Notes under the pieces: model-generated
Told to the model about the DNA's origin: nothing
Databases searched by the model: none
Seen by the model: the letters and a program-made list of their open reading frames with translations, nothing else
Source: Flavobacteriales bacterium
GTDB lineage: Bacteria; Bacteroidota; Bacteroidia; Flavobacteriales; Schleiferiaceae
Length of the DNA: 64,000 nt
Assembly (NCBI GenBank): GCA_017795025.1
Contig: CP051243.1
Coordinates: 3,248,897-3,312,896, forward strand
Direction of reading: 5' to 3'
In this document: piece after piece, positions 17,714 through 26,842 of the stretch
Layout: each line of letters opens with the position of its first letter
Numbering within the stretch: position 1 is the stretch's first letter
Position numbers and translations under genes: made by a program

Positions 17714-18616
17714 TTATAGTCGATTTAATTTATCACAAAGCAAAGCTTTCCAAGCCTTTTCAACTTGGTTTTTGTCCAATAATTCCTTGGCATATTGATG
17801 CAGTAGTTCACGGGCTTCCATCCCATTATCCGATTCTTCGAAGATGCCGCGGATACGTGGCTTTTCGGCAAAAGCTTCGAGCTCTGCTGTATTTGGCATG
17901 CGCTCCACGTTTCCTAATTTCCCAAGATCATTACCATCTAAGAAAATACTTTTCCGAATCCGTTCTGGAATTTGATCTACGCCAATGCCTAATGTTGCCA
18001 GAGGCTTTTCAACCTCAAACATCGAATCAGCATTCGCGCGGCAGTACCAATTTCCACCCATTCTCGCCACCAAATCTAACTTAGTGCTATCGGTGATTCC
18101 AGCTTCATTACATACGCTCTCGTCTACGTGCATGCGTACCACCTCACAAATAATTAGGTTTCCGGCACCTCCTTGATCACCCAAGTAGACTATGTCCTTA
18201 ACATTGCATTCAAATTGCACCGGAGATTCCTTTACACGGAAAGGGGCCACCACTTCCGATTCGATAGCGGTTAACCCCGCCTTTTTAAATTCATTAACGC
18301 CAGTGGCATACTCTGTTGAGGCCAAAGACATCTGCTGAACCAAATCGTAGTTTACCACATTAATCACAACTTCCCGAGTTCGTTCGGCATTACTTAAGGT
18401 GTCCTTAGTGGTATTATTTCGCACCCGGCGCGCAGGAGAGAATATTAAAGTTGGAGGGTTGCTACTGAAAACATTGAAAAAGCTAAATGGGCTCAGGTTC
18501 GGGTTTCCTTCGTCATCAACAGTACTGGCAAATGCAATAGGACGGGGGCCTACCGCAGCCAGTAAATGCCCGTGGGCTTCCTTTCCAGGAAGCTGCTTAA
18601 GATCGATTGATTTCAT
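17714..18616 (-). CDS. Flavin reductase family protein
   Basis: A 300-residue protein with the FMN-binding split-barrel fold in residues 1-200 (HLLAAVGPRPIAFASTVDDEGNPNLSPFSFFNVFSSNPPTLIF is the FMN-binding start, and TREVVINVV and ATGVNEFKKAGLT follow). Members reduce or bind flavin and often act with oxygenases; the partner here is unknown. The C-terminal 90 residues are a helical extension common in the longer family members. I prefer the ATG at 18616 (MKSIDLKQLPG) over the one seven codons upstream, because the -7 element at 18635-18642 would leave the upstream ATG without a leader. It is the first gene of the four-gene minus-strand operon. Confidence 0.9.
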   Translation of the reverse strand: MKSIDLKQLPGKEAHGHLLAAVGPRPIAFASTVDDEGNPNLSPFSFFNVFSSNPPTLIFSPARRVRNNTTKDTLSNAERTREVVINVVNYDLVQQMSLASTEYATGVNEFKKAGLTAIESEVVAPFRVKESPVQFECNVKDIVYLGDQGGAGNLIICEVVRMHVDESVCNEAGITDSTKLDLVARMGGNWYCRANADSMFEVEKPLATLGIGVDQIPERIRKSIFLDGNDLGKLGNVERMPNTAELEAFAEKPRIRGIFEESDNGMEARELLHQYAKELLDKNQVEKAWKALLCDKLNRL

Positions 18617-18634
18617 AAAATATATATAGTTGGG

Positions 18635-18642
18635 CAAAAATA
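18635..18642 (-). promoter_or_regulatory. -7 element TATTTTTG, promoter of the flavin reductase-DUF3127-atoE-aat operon
   Basis: CAAAAATA on the plus strand, 19 bases upstream of the preferred start codon. Confidence 0.5.
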
Positions 18643-18730
18643 ATTAATTCAAAAGGGCCATAAGAAGATAAAGCGCACTAAGCGTTTCTTTTCCGTTTAA
18701 AAATATATGGTGGTGATTTCGAATTTTATT

Positions 18731-18738
18731 TATATTTG
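18731..18738 (+). promoter_or_regulatory. -7 element TATATTTG, tRNA-Leu promoter
   Basis: Exact TAnnTTTG match followed by GCCGCCCC, 22 bases before the mature tRNA 5' end. Confidence 0.55.
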
Positions 18739-18760
18739 CCGCCCCGTCAGAGACGGATAA

Positions 18761-18842
18761 GCGGGCGTGGTGGAATTGGTAGACACGCTAGACTTAGGAT
18801 CTAGTGCCGCGAGGTGTGAGAGTTCGAGTCTCTCCGCCCGCA
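18761..18842 (+). tRNA. tRNA-Leu (anticodon UAG)
   Basis: An 82-base class II tRNA. The acceptor arms GCGGGCG and CGCCCGC pair perfectly. The anticodon stem CTAGA/TCTAG (18788-18792, 18800-18804) encloses the loop CTTAGGA, giving anticodon UAG, which reads CUN leucine codons. There is a long variable arm as in all tRNA-Leu, and a TTCGAGT T-loop. The discriminator is A; the following bases are CCT, so the CCA end is not fully encoded and must be added after transcription. It is a single tRNA with its own promoter and terminator. Confidence 0.97.
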
Positions 18843-18851
18843 CCTCAAAAG

Positions 18852-18880
18852 AAAAGGCTGGTCTTTACCAGCCTTTTTTT
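18852..18880. terminator. Hairpin terminator after tRNA-Leu, usable on both strands
   Basis: AAGGCTGGT, loop CTTT, ACCAGCC and a run of seven T. On the minus strand the same stem is followed by TTTTCTTTT, ending the LamG gene. Confidence 0.8.
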
Positions 18881-18883
18881 ATG

Positions 18884-20236
18884 CTATAATTTTTGAACGA
18901 GTAGCTGTGCTTGCCCTTGCTCCTGAAGCAGTTGCAAGTGATAGATTCCTTGCGGCAGTTCGCCCAGCGATAATTCCATTTTCCCCTGGGGATCAATCTT
19001 TTCCCTAAGAAGCACGCGACCATCTGCATTAAGCACATTTAAAACGCCTGGTCCAGGAGGATAAATTAAATTTAGGTTTTGATGGGTGGGACTTGGGTAA
19101 ACTTCAAGCTCTTGAGCCCTAGTTTCAATTAATCCAACATTATTAATGACAATGCAAGCCGAGGTATCTACGCAGCCATTTAGGCTTACCTCCACAGCAT
19201 AGCTCCCATTTTGTACAAAAGTGAATTGCTTTCCAGTGGCGCCGCCAATAACTTGGAAATTACTTGCGCAGTTTAACCATTGGAAGCTCGCTGCGGTGTC
19301 GGCTTCATTAGCTTCTAAGGTATTGGCTGAGATACGCTGCGCGGAGGAGTCTACATTGATTACGGTAAGATTTAGATCAAGAATGGTGTCGCATCCATTA
19401 GGGTCTAGGATGGTGTCTTGATATTGCCCGCTTTGCGTATAAGTGATTCCGTTTACAGCGGTATAAGAGCCACAAGAAGTAATCGTTTCACTCAAATTTA
19501 AGCCTGCTCCAAGTACAGGTGAACTGATATAATTAGAGGCCGACCCATTTAAGCCAAAGTTATGCAGGGTGCCATTATTGGCATTGTTCGAGTGATCAAT
19601 GGCAGTGCTTATGGTTGAATTATTTGCCGAGGCCACACCTTCATTGTATTTATAATAGGCAATAAGGTTGCTGGGGCTGTTGCAGTATTCACTACTATCG
19701 CGCACACTTAATTGACTGCTATTTAGGGCGATGTCCCATACCCTTAATTCATCGATATCTCCTTCAAAATGATTTACGCCATCTACGCGTCGGCCAACCA
19801 TAAAACTACCAGAGGAAGTATTAACCCCACTAATATTTCCAGAAGTATCTAAAACACCATCTACAAACAATTGCACCAATCCCGATTTGTAGGTGGCGGC
19901 CACATGATGCCATTGGCCATCGTTTACGGCTATATTTCCACTTAGACCCGTTCCCCCAATCTCTATGCGGATGGCATTATTCCATAGCACACAAAAGGTA
20001 TAGCGCATTCCGAGGGTCATACTGCCCCAATTAGCAATTACTCTTTGCCCACCTTGCCCGGGAATGGCATTGGCGGTGGTGCGAATCCAGGCTTCAATGG
20101 TTCTCTCAGAAGCGCCACTTACGCCAGTGCTAGCGCTACTCATGTAGTCATCATTACCATCGAAATTTAATCCGGTTTGAGCGGAAGCGAAGAAAGAAAT
20201 AAGGAGCAGGTAAAGGCTTAACTTAATGGCATTCAT
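18884..20236 (-). CDS. LamG-domain secreted protein with T9SS C-terminal signal
   Basis: A 450-residue protein with a signal peptide (to about residue 20) and a LamG/concanavalin-like jelly-roll domain (about 22-195): GLNFDGNDDYM, TIEAWIRT, WHHVAATY, LFVDGVLD, and FEGDIDELRVWDIAL are typical. A linker (Ig-like, about 230-370) follows. The C-terminus, from VYPSPTHQNLNLIYP to YHLQLLQEQGQAQLLVQKL, is a type A T9SS sorting domain, so the protein is exported across the outer membrane and probably kept on the surface. It may bind carbohydrate. It begins 30 bases after the TonB gene and may share its transcript. Confidence 0.88.
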   Translation of the reverse strand: MNAIKLSLYLLLISFFASAQTGLNFDGNDDYMSSASTGVSGASERTIEAWIRTTANAIPGQGGQRVIANWGSMTLGMRYTFCVLWNNAIRIEIGGTGLSGNIAVNDGQWHHVAATYKSGLVQLFVDGVLDTSGNISGVNTSSGSFMVGRRVDGVNHFEGDIDELRVWDIALNSSQLSVRDSSEYCNSPSNLIAYYKYNEGVASANNSTISTAIDHSNNANNGTLHNFGLNGSASNYISSPVLGAGLNLSETITSCGSYTAVNGITYTQSGQYQDTILDPNGCDTILDLNLTVINVDSSAQRISANTLEANEADTAASFQWLNCASNFQVIGGATGKQFTFVQNGSYAVEVSLNGCVDTSACIVINNVGLIETRAQELEVYPSPTHQNLNLIYPPGPGVLNVLNADGRVLLREKIDPQGKMELSLGELPQGIYHLQLLQEQGQAQLLVQKL

Positions 20237-20266
20237 GGTTAATTGGATTGATTGCTTAAAGCTAAA

Positions 20267-21028
20267 TTATTCTTCTAGCTCTATCTTCAGCGGTACCACA
20301 AAGCTCATACGAACTGGTTTACCTCGCTGTTTGGCAGGCTGAATATTCGGTAGCGCACGTATAACTCTCAGGGCTTCCTCATCTAACCAAGGGTCTACAC
20401 TACGGAGTATTTCTATATTACTCACACTACCATCTTTTTCGACCACGAAACTCACAATCACCCGGCCCTGGATTTTAAGTTGACGGGCCGCTTCGGGATA
20501 TTCGAAGTTGCTGCTCACGAAATTGAGCAGTTGGATTTGGAAACAGTTTTTACGACTGGTATTATCAGATTCACTTTCACAACCGGGAAATATCGGTACA
20601 CTTTCCACCACGGCAAATGGAATAGGATCCTCAAGGGTTTCCAAGTCATCCTCTTCGGTTTCGATTACTTCTACTTCTCCTTCTACAAAACGCACATTGT
20701 CGTCACTTAGGAGGTATTCATCTTCATCAGTTTCAGTGGCGCTCATATCCAGTTCATTGTCGACCACCGTTTGGTCGTCAACCACATTCAGTTCTGATGG
20801 TAGTTCTTTTACCTGTTCTACCTTAACTTTTTTTGGTTGTTGGATGGTAATCGGAATTACGATTTCATCGCCATCAATCACAATTTCCTCTTTCGGCTTT
20901 TCCATTGGTTCGGAGAAATTGATACTAAAGATTTCGATGACCGCCCAAAGGGAAAGGGCCAATCCCGCCAAGAAAAAGTGGGTTCGATACCTTTCTAAAT
21001 CTATAAGGGGATTTTTCTTCTTTTTCAT
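20267..21028 (-). CDS. Energy transducer TonB
   Basis: A 253-residue inner-membrane protein. It has a short basic N-terminus, one membrane segment (FLAGLALSLWAVIEIFSI, about 14-32), an acidic periplasmic spacer rich in Glu/Asp, and a C-terminal TonB domain (about 165-253) with FEYPEAARQLKIQGRVIVSFVVEKDGS and RGKPVRMSFVVP. It passes proton-motive energy from ExbBD to outer-membrane receptors. The conserved VPIFPGCE segment before the domain is a Bacteroidota variant and recurs in the TonB-like protein at 38119-39444. ExbB/ExbD are not in the window. Confidence 0.93.
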   Translation of the reverse strand: MKKKKNPLIDLERYRTHFFLAGLALSLWAVIEIFSINFSEPMEKPKEEIVIDGDEIVIPITIQQPKKVKVEQVKELPSELNVVDDQTVVDNELDMSATETDEDEYLLSDDNVRFVEGEVEVIETEEDDLETLEDPIPFAVVESVPIFPGCESESDNTSRKNCFQIQLLNFVSSNFEYPEAARQLKIQGRVIVSFVVEKDGSVSNIEILRSVDPWLDEEALRVIRALPNIQPAKQRGKPVRMSFVVPLKIELEE

Positions 21029-21081
21029 CAGACTTTTAAGGCAATTTACGTTTTTAGGCGGGCAATTTCTGTAACCCTTAG

Positions 21082-21118
21082 GACTAAAAAAAACCGCCTC
21101 AATTTTGAAGCGGTTTCT
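21082..21118 (-). terminator. Hairpin terminator of the 1813-residue adhesin gene
   Basis: AAACCGC and GCGGTTT arms with an inner TCAA/TTGA pairing; on the minus strand it is followed by a run of eight T. It lies between the adhesin gene end and the tonB start. Confidence 0.75.
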
Positions 21119-21124
21119 TGTTGT

Positions 21125-24100
21125 CTATTTTTTAACCATGGTTTGCCGTATGCTCCCAAAGGACCCTTGAATCTCCAAATGATAGAAGCCTGGGCTTAAA
21201 TTGCTGAGGTTTATCCTGGCAGGATTTTCCTCTGGCCGCCATACTCTAACCAATTGCCCGCTGCTACTATAAATGAGCAGCTTTTCCACGGTTCCTGTGT
21301 TTTCGGGCCATTCCAGATAGAGGTAGTCCTCAATGGGATTCGGATAGAGCTTGGCGTCAAAGGTCTCCAGTTCCTCGATGCCTATTTGGTTAAGACGGAA
21401 GCTTCGTTGATCATTCCCGCAAATACCGTTAATAGTTAAGGTTACCTTATAAAATAAGCCTGGAGTATTGTAAATGTGGATGGGTGTAGGCCCTACTCCG
21501 GTATTTCCGTCGCCAAAGTCCCAACTGTAGGAACTCGCGCCCGTTGATAGGGTTCCGTCGAATTGTACTCTTAGTCCAGAGTTTACCGGTGGTAAAATGG
21601 TGTACGTCCAATCTGCTTTAGGGGGGTCACAAGCTTCTACTCTCCGCGTATTGCGAACGGTATCACCACAGGCGTTCCAAGCCACCAAGGTGACAAACTT
21701 GTCGAGGGTGTCACTATAGAAAGCAGAGGCCGTATTACCAGTCGCGCTAGTTCCATTTCCTAAATCCCATGAATAGCCCGTTGCATTATTCCCAGGGTTA
21801 GCTGTAAATCGGGTACTATCCGTTCCCTGACTCCAGGTAAAATTGGCCCTTAAGGTGTCGCAAACCTCTATTATCTGCACCAAAGTATCGCTATTACCAC
21901 AATCGTTGGCAGCGATAAGCACTACTGTATAAGTTCCGGCAGCCGGGTAGAAGTAGACCGGATTGGTGGCAGAGCTGCTATCCCCAGTACCAAAGTCCCA
22001 GATAAGGGTGTCTGAGTTGGTAGAGGTGGAGCTAAAGCTGCGGCGTAAGAACCAATCACTTACCGTAAAACCTGCCGTTACAGTGTCACAGATTAAGGTT
22101 TGTAAGGTGTCAATTAAACTATTTCCCACAATGGTTCCGCAACTATCAAAGAGTTCGACCACGTAGTTGGAACTCGCATTTAAATTGTTGAGGGTATAGG
22201 GGCTATTCACATTATTTACTACCGTTGCCGATCCTGGGCCCAAGGTAGCATCGTACCAACGTAAGGTGGTGGCCGATCCACCACTGATATTGCTGTTTTG
22301 CCAGGTGAAGCTTAGACTATTATAGGTAGTGGTTTGTACCTGCAGGTTGAATGGGCCGCCGCAGGAAGGTCCCGTGGCTCGTACACTTACTTCATCAACG
22401 GCAATATCACCTTGCCCTCCAGAGGACTGCCCCACAAAAATGACTTCGATGGTGTCGCCCACATAAGCGCTCAGGTCAATTGAATCTATTTTCCAAGCCG
22501 CGCCACTGCTGGTTTGCTGTTGACCAGTCCAGGTGCGCAGGTTGATATTGTTACCATTGTTACGGGTATTAATTCGAATTCTCAGTGAGTTGATATTATT
22601 TCCGAACATATGGTAACTATAGTACAGCTTTGGATTGGAAGTGTTTATCAAAGCAATTTCTGGGGTACGCATAGTGGCGTTGATAGTCGATGAGGTGAAA
22701 TCACTTTCAAAATAAATGTAATTGCCTCCGCCTAAAGCGTCTTCTAAGGGTCCGGTATTAAAGCTCGGTGTAGTGCCTTTTCCAACGCCCCATTTATCAT
22801 TATTTAAAGCTCTATTTCGTACCCAGCAAGGACTAATTGCGTCTCCTGTATTAAAGAAGCCGACTCCTTCTTGCCATGGCAAGGCATCAAAATTTTCATT
22901 AAAGGGCAGATTAGAAACCCCACAACCGGTATTCCCAAAAAGAGGGCCTTCCCACCAGCTTACATCTCCGGGTCCGCAACTGTCGCGCACATAAATCTCA
23001 TAAGAGGTATTCGAATTTAAACCGGTAATGGTAAATGGCTTGGAGCTTACATTAAGGAAGGTGAATGGAATCGTGGATCCAACCGCACGGTAACGTACTT
23101 GCCAATTGGTAGCTCCCCCGGTAGTCCAATTAAGAGTAATGGAGTTAGGACTATTGGCGGTTTGATTTAAATTAGTGGGGTTCGGACAAGTGGGTGTATT
23201 ATCAATACGAATATCATCTATAGCGATATTCACCCTAAATGCAAATCCAGTACTTCTAAACCCACGGAACCGGAGCTGGATGGTATCACCAAGGTAAGAG
23301 CTTAAACTAACGATTCGTTCTTGCCAAGCTGCAGTTGTGGTGGTTTGTTGCTGTCCGGTAATGGTGTTGAGCACGGACCAACCGCTTCCATCATTAATGG
23401 ATATGACCAGTTTATCGATGTCGGTTCCGAACATATGGTACCAAAACCTCAACTCAGGATTGCTTAAAGTATCTAAACTAATAAGTGGACTCACAAGGTC
23501 GCTGCTTAGGCCGTTTCCAAAGGCCCCTTCACGAACGGTGTATGCATAAAAGCCATTTCCGGTAGTATGGTCTCCGGAGGGACCAGATTGGAAACCATCG
23601 CTTGCACCTTGGTTTCCTCGCCAGAAGTAAGCTGCGGTATCACTCCTCGACCAGCAAGGATCTATATCACCAGGATCATTAAATACGCTAGGATCCGTCC
23701 AAGTTCCACTTTCAAAATTCTCAAAATAAGGAGCTACATTAATCACACAAGCGGTGCGCGCCGAAACTCCGGTTGACCAAAAGCTTACGTCGTTAAGACC
23801 ACAACTATCCCGAACGTAAATCTGATAAGGAGTGTTGGGGCTTAAACCGTTTAAAACGAAGGGATTAGAGCCAGCATTTACTATAGTTCCCGAACCCGCG
23901 CTAAAGCCGGGAGGGCCATATTCTATTTGCCAGTTGTTAGCACCCCCGCTAGTCCAGCTAAGGGTTAAGCTATTGGCTCCTACAGCGGTAACAGCTAAGT
24001 TGCTAGGCTGAGGGCAGCTAGGTTGTTCATCAATCCTAAGGTCATCAATACCGATTGGTGCCTGATTGCTAAAAGGAGAGTTTCGATAGGCAATAAACTT

Positions 24101-26566
24101 AAGGCCAATGGTGTCGCCCGTATAGTTAGCCAAAGAAACAATGGCTTCTTGCCAGGGATCGCTGCTCGCATTTTGTTGTTGACCAGAGATACTCCATAGA
24201 TATTGAAACCCGGAGCCATCATTGATGTGCACGGCAAGCGAGTCGATACCAACCCCAAACATGTGATACCAAAAACGGAGTTCAGGAGTGCTTAATGGGC
24301 TGAGGTCTACCAAAGGTGTAAAGCCATCAGTTTCGGTTACCTGACCAAGACCAAAAGTGAAAAGGGCTTGGGTAAACAGATATTGTCCTGAGCCGGTCGT
24401 GTGATCACTATTCGGTCCCGCATTAAAAGAAGTGGTTGGACCATCTTCAATAGACCATTGATAATTAACTCCAGTGTCTCTCGACCAACAGCTATTTAAG
24501 GTGCCGGCAACATTGAAGGCTCCCGGACTAAAATCGGTTCCATCAAAGTTTTCAAAGTAAGGTGCCGTGATAGGATTGCATGAAGTTTGGATGGTGATAG
24601 GGTTACTCCAAATAGATACATCCCCGGGACCGCAACTATCCCTTACGTAAATCACATAAGAGGTATTGGCGCTTAGGCCAGTAAGGTTAAATGGATTGGA
24701 GCCGGCGTTAACAATAGTACCCGCATTAGCGCTAGTTCCCGGAGGGCCGTAGGAGATATTCCAGTTTGAAGCGCCACCGCTAAGCCAAGTGAGGTTGGCA
24801 TTGGTGGTACCAACACTTAATGCATTTAAGTTTTGAGGTTTTGGACAACTGGGAGCTTCATCAATATTTACATCGTCAATGGCAATGTCGGCAGCAAAGC
24901 CATTACTGGATCTAAAGCCCACAAAGCGCAGTTGGATGGTGTCGTTTAGGTAAGGACTTAAGGATGCAATCACTTCTTTCCAAGCCTGACCCTTGCTCGA
25001 TTGTTGTTGGCCCACTTGTGTGCTGAGAAGTTGGAAGGCTCCCCCATTGGAAATATAAACCTTTAAGCGATCAATATTGGCCCCAAACATATGGGTGTAA
25101 AAAGTAAGTTGAGGTGCAGAAAGGCCCCCAAGGTCGATTAAAGGACTTTGAAGAATGGTGGAGTCGCTAGAGCCTCCAGCGATTACCTCCGTGTATAAAT
25201 ATTGTGCACTGCCAGTGGTGTGGTCTCCGTTAGGGCCTGTGTTAGTTGGGCTAAATAGGGGAGGGCCCGTTTTCCAGACGTAAATAGTAGTGGGGGTGCG
25301 GGTCCAACAAGAGTTTAAATTTCCGAGTCCGTTAAAAGTAGGGCTGGTCGTAAAGCCATTGGCGTCAAAATTTTCGGTGTAAGGAGTTGCTAAAGGATTA
25401 CAAGCGGTCCGAAAACTTAGAGGACCAATCCAATCCGAAACATCGTTGGCAGCACAACTATCCCGTACATAAACTTCATAATTGGTATTGGGACTTAAGC
25501 TACTAATGGTTCCAGGGTTTGAATTTGTATTTACAATGGTGCCATTGGCCACATTAAAGCCGGGTGTGCCGTACGAAAATTGCCAATTGCTTGCCCCTCC
25601 ACTTGTCCAACTGAAAGTGGCAGAATTAAACCCGGCGAAAACCAAGGCTAAGTTTTGAGGCTTCGGACAACTAGGCGCTTCGTCAATCTGAACATCATCT
25701 ATACAGATCGCATTTTGGAAACCCACGGTTTGTTCTTTGGCACGAAACAACAATCGTATAGTATCATTAGCGTATGCACTTAGGTTTAGAATGCTTTCTT
25801 TCCAGGCATCGCTATTCGAAGTTTGCTGCTGACCGCTAATGGTTTGAAGCAAGGTGTAGTTTAAACCGTAGTCGGTGGTTATATAAACCTTCAATTCTTC
25901 GATATCGGCACCAAACATATGGTACCAAAAGCTTAGCTGAGGAGCGTTAAGAACCGTTAAATCGAAAAGAGGAGAAAGGAAATCTGCGGAATCCGAGGGA
26001 TTTAAGGGAAAGCTGATTTGATCAATCATAACATACTTTCCGTTTCCAGATTTATCATTAGCTGCGCCGGTAAAGTTGCTTACAAAAGTTGGGGGACCAG
26101 TTTTCCAGATATATCCAGTAGTGGCATTTCGTTGCCAACATGCGTTAATTGTTCCCGCAGAGTTAAAGCCTCCTGTTGACCAGGCAGAACCATTAAAGCT
26201 TGCAGTGAATGGAGGATTAACCACGGCGCAACTGGTAGTTGCTGTTATAAAAGAGGGCCAAGGATTAGCACCAGCGGTACATTGTTCCCGAACTTGAAGA
26301 GCATAGTTGGTGCTTGCGTTTAAACCATTAATGGTAATAGGCTTTGCAGAGGTATTGTTAATGGTAGCGCTACCCAAAGTGCCACCTTGGACTACAAAGC
26401 GGTATTCAAAATTAGCGGCGGTGGTATTGTCCCAATCTACCGTAATAAAATCAGGACCATAAGCAACTACCCTCAGGTTTGTAGGGGTATTGCATTGTGC
26501 GAGCAGATTAGAATTCGGTAGAAAAAAGAGTAGGCTTCCGGCTACAAGGAATAGTAGTTTTTTCAT
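21125..26566 (-). CDS. Giant modular T9SS-secreted protein (Fn3, MAM-like and PKD repeats)
   Basis: An 1813-residue protein. After a signal peptide (to about 23) it alternates fibronectin type III units with MAM/jelly-roll-like units. Six Fn3 starts are visible (CNTPTNLRV, twice CPKPQNL, CPQPSNL, CPNPTNL, CGGPFNL), and five MAM-like units begin PF/PY..NFD and contain LRFWYHMFG and GDTIQLRF motifs. Three PKD domains follow (about 1480-1735; WDFGTGDSS, WDLGNGTSA, WDFGDGNTG). The last 75 residues, LYPNPIEDYLYLEW to SIRQTMVKK, are a T9SS type A sorting domain. It is probably a surface adhesin or binding protein; no catalytic motif was seen. The repeats make it prone to recombination and misassembly. 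Confidence 0.88.
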   Translation of the reverse strand: MKKLLFLVAGSLLFFLPNSNLLAQCNTPTNLRVVAYGPDFITVDWDNTTAANFEYRFVVQGGTLGSATINNTSAKPITINGLNASTNYALQVREQCTAGANPWPSFITATTSCAVVNPPFTASFNGSAWSTGGFNSAGTINACWQRNATTGYIWKTGPPTFVSNFTGAANDKSGNGKYVMIDQISFPLNPSDSADFLSPLFDLTVLNAPQLSFWYHMFGADIEELKVYITTDYGLNYTLLQTISGQQQTSNSDAWKESILNLSAYANDTIRLLFRAKEQTVGFQNAICIDDVQIDEAPSCPKPQNLALVFAGFNSATFSWTSGGASNWQFSYGTPGFNVANGTIVNTNSNPGTISSLSPNTNYEVYVRDSCAANDVSDWIGPLSFRTACNPLATPYTENFDANGFTTSPTFNGLGNLNSCWTRTPTTIYVWKTGPPLFSPTNTGPNGDHTTGSAQYLYTEVIAGGSSDSTILQSPLIDLGGLSAPQLTFYTHMFGANIDRLKVYISNGGAFQLLSTQVGQQQSSKGQAWKEVIASLSPYLNDTIQLRFVGFRSSNGFAADIAIDDVNIDEAPSCPKPQNLNALSVGTTNANLTWLSGGASNWNISYGPPGTSANAGTIVNAGSNPFNLTGLSANTSYVIYVRDSCGPGDVSIWSNPITIQTSCNPITAPYFENFDGTDFSPGAFNVAGTLNSCWSRDTGVNYQWSIEDGPTTSFNAGPNSDHTTGSGQYLFTQALFTFGLGQVTETDGFTPLVDLSPLSTPELRFWYHMFGVGIDSLAVHINDGSGFQYLWSISGQQQNASSDPWQEAIVSLANYTGDTIGLKFIAYRNSPFSNQAPIGIDDLRIDEQPSCPQPSNLAVTAVGANSLTLSWTSGGANNWQIEYGPPGFSAGSGTIVNAGSNPFVLNGLSPNTPYQIYVRDSCGLNDVSFWSTGVSARTACVINVAPYFENFESGTWTDPSVFNDPGDIDPCWSRSDTAAYFWRGNQGASDGFQSGPSGDHTTGNGFYAYTVREGAFGNGLSSDLVSPLISLDTLSNPELRFWYHMFGTDIDKLVISINDGSGWSVLNTITGQQQTTTTAAWQERIVSLSSYLGDTIQLRFRGFRSTGFAFRVNIAIDDIRIDNTPTCPNPTNLNQTANSPNSITLNWTTGGATNWQVRYRAVGSTIPFTFLNVSSKPFTITGLNSNTSYEIYVRDSCGPGDVSWWEGPLFGNTGCGVSNLPFNENFDALPWQEGVGFFNTGDAISPCWVRNRALNNDKWGVGKGTTPSFNTGPLEDALGGGNYIYFESDFTSSTINATMRTPEIALINTSNPKLYYSYHMFGNNINSLRIRINTRNNGNNINLRTWTGQQQTSSGAAWKIDSIDLSAYVGDTIEVIFVGQSSGGQGDIAVDEVSVRATGPSCGGPFNLQVQTTTYNSLSFTWQNSNISGGSATTLRWYDATLGPGSATVVNNVNSPYTLNNLNASSNYVVELFDSCGTIVGNSLIDTLQTLICDTVTAGFTVSDWFLRRSFSSTSTNSDTLIWDFGTGDSSSATNPVYFYPAAGTYTVVLIAANDCGNSDTLVQIIEVCDTLRANFTWSQGTDSTRFTANPGNNATGYSWDLGNGTSATGNTASAFYSDTLDKFVTLVAWNACGDTVRNTRRVEACDPPKADWTYTILPPVNSGLRVQFDGTLSTGASSYSWDFGDGNTGVGPTPIHIYNTPGLFYKVTLTINGICGNDQRSFRLNQIGIEELETFDAKLYPNPIEDYLYLEWPENTGTVEKLLIYSSSGQLVRVWRPEENPARINLSNLSPGFYHLEIQGSFGSIRQTMVKK

Positions 26567-26595
26567 CGATTCAATCTTCGGGGTTCTTCATTGTA

Positions 26596-26603
26596 CGAAA
26601 ATA
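26596..26603 (-). promoter_or_regulatory. Variant -7 element TATTTTCG upstream of the giant adhesin gene
   Basis: CGAAAATA on the plus strand, 30 bases from the start codon. The same octamer occurs at the promoters of glycogen synthase and etfB. Confidence 0.35.
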
Positions 26604-26712
26604 ACGCGCTAACATGGGAAAAGGTTGGCAGTATTTTGCTGATTGATTGAAAGTTGGGTTTCAATTAGTCTGCAGTTTCCAATTCCACTGAAATCTCCTT
26701 TTACAATCATTT

Positions 26713-26734
26713 TAAGCTAGTTCTTACTAGCTTA
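26713..26734. promoter_or_regulatory. 22-base palindrome upstream of the Crp/Fnr regulator gene
   Basis: TAAGCTAGT, spacer TCTT, ACTAGCTTA: 9-base perfect arms in the 276-base gene-free stretch 26567-26842. The 22-base length is like a Crp/Fnr-type operator, so autoregulation is possible. A second small repeat, CCTTA-N5-TAAGG, lies at 26806-26820. No clear -7 element was found in front of the regulator. Confidence 0.4.
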
Positions 26735-26842
26735 TACGTAATCCATTAAACGAAAGGGACACCCTCATTAATTAGTCTGATATTTCTAATTTAGCTAGGC
26801 CTAAACCTTAATTGCTAAGGCAGAGGATTAAGTCTGAATTGA

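Noticed and set aside
17644-18084. 146-codon plus-strand ORF across the flavin reductase and DUF3127 genes
   Set aside because: It overlaps two well-supported minus-strand genes and encodes no recognisable domain.
20508-21074. 188-codon ORF opposite tonB
   Set aside because: It is Ser/Thr-rich because it mirrors the acidic linker codons of tonB; no start signal and no family resemblance.
21125-26566. Possible tandem repeat array or CRISPR-like repetition
   Set aside because: The similar blocks are in frame and encode Fn3 and MAM-like domains; spacing is about 850 bases and not that of a CRISPR array.
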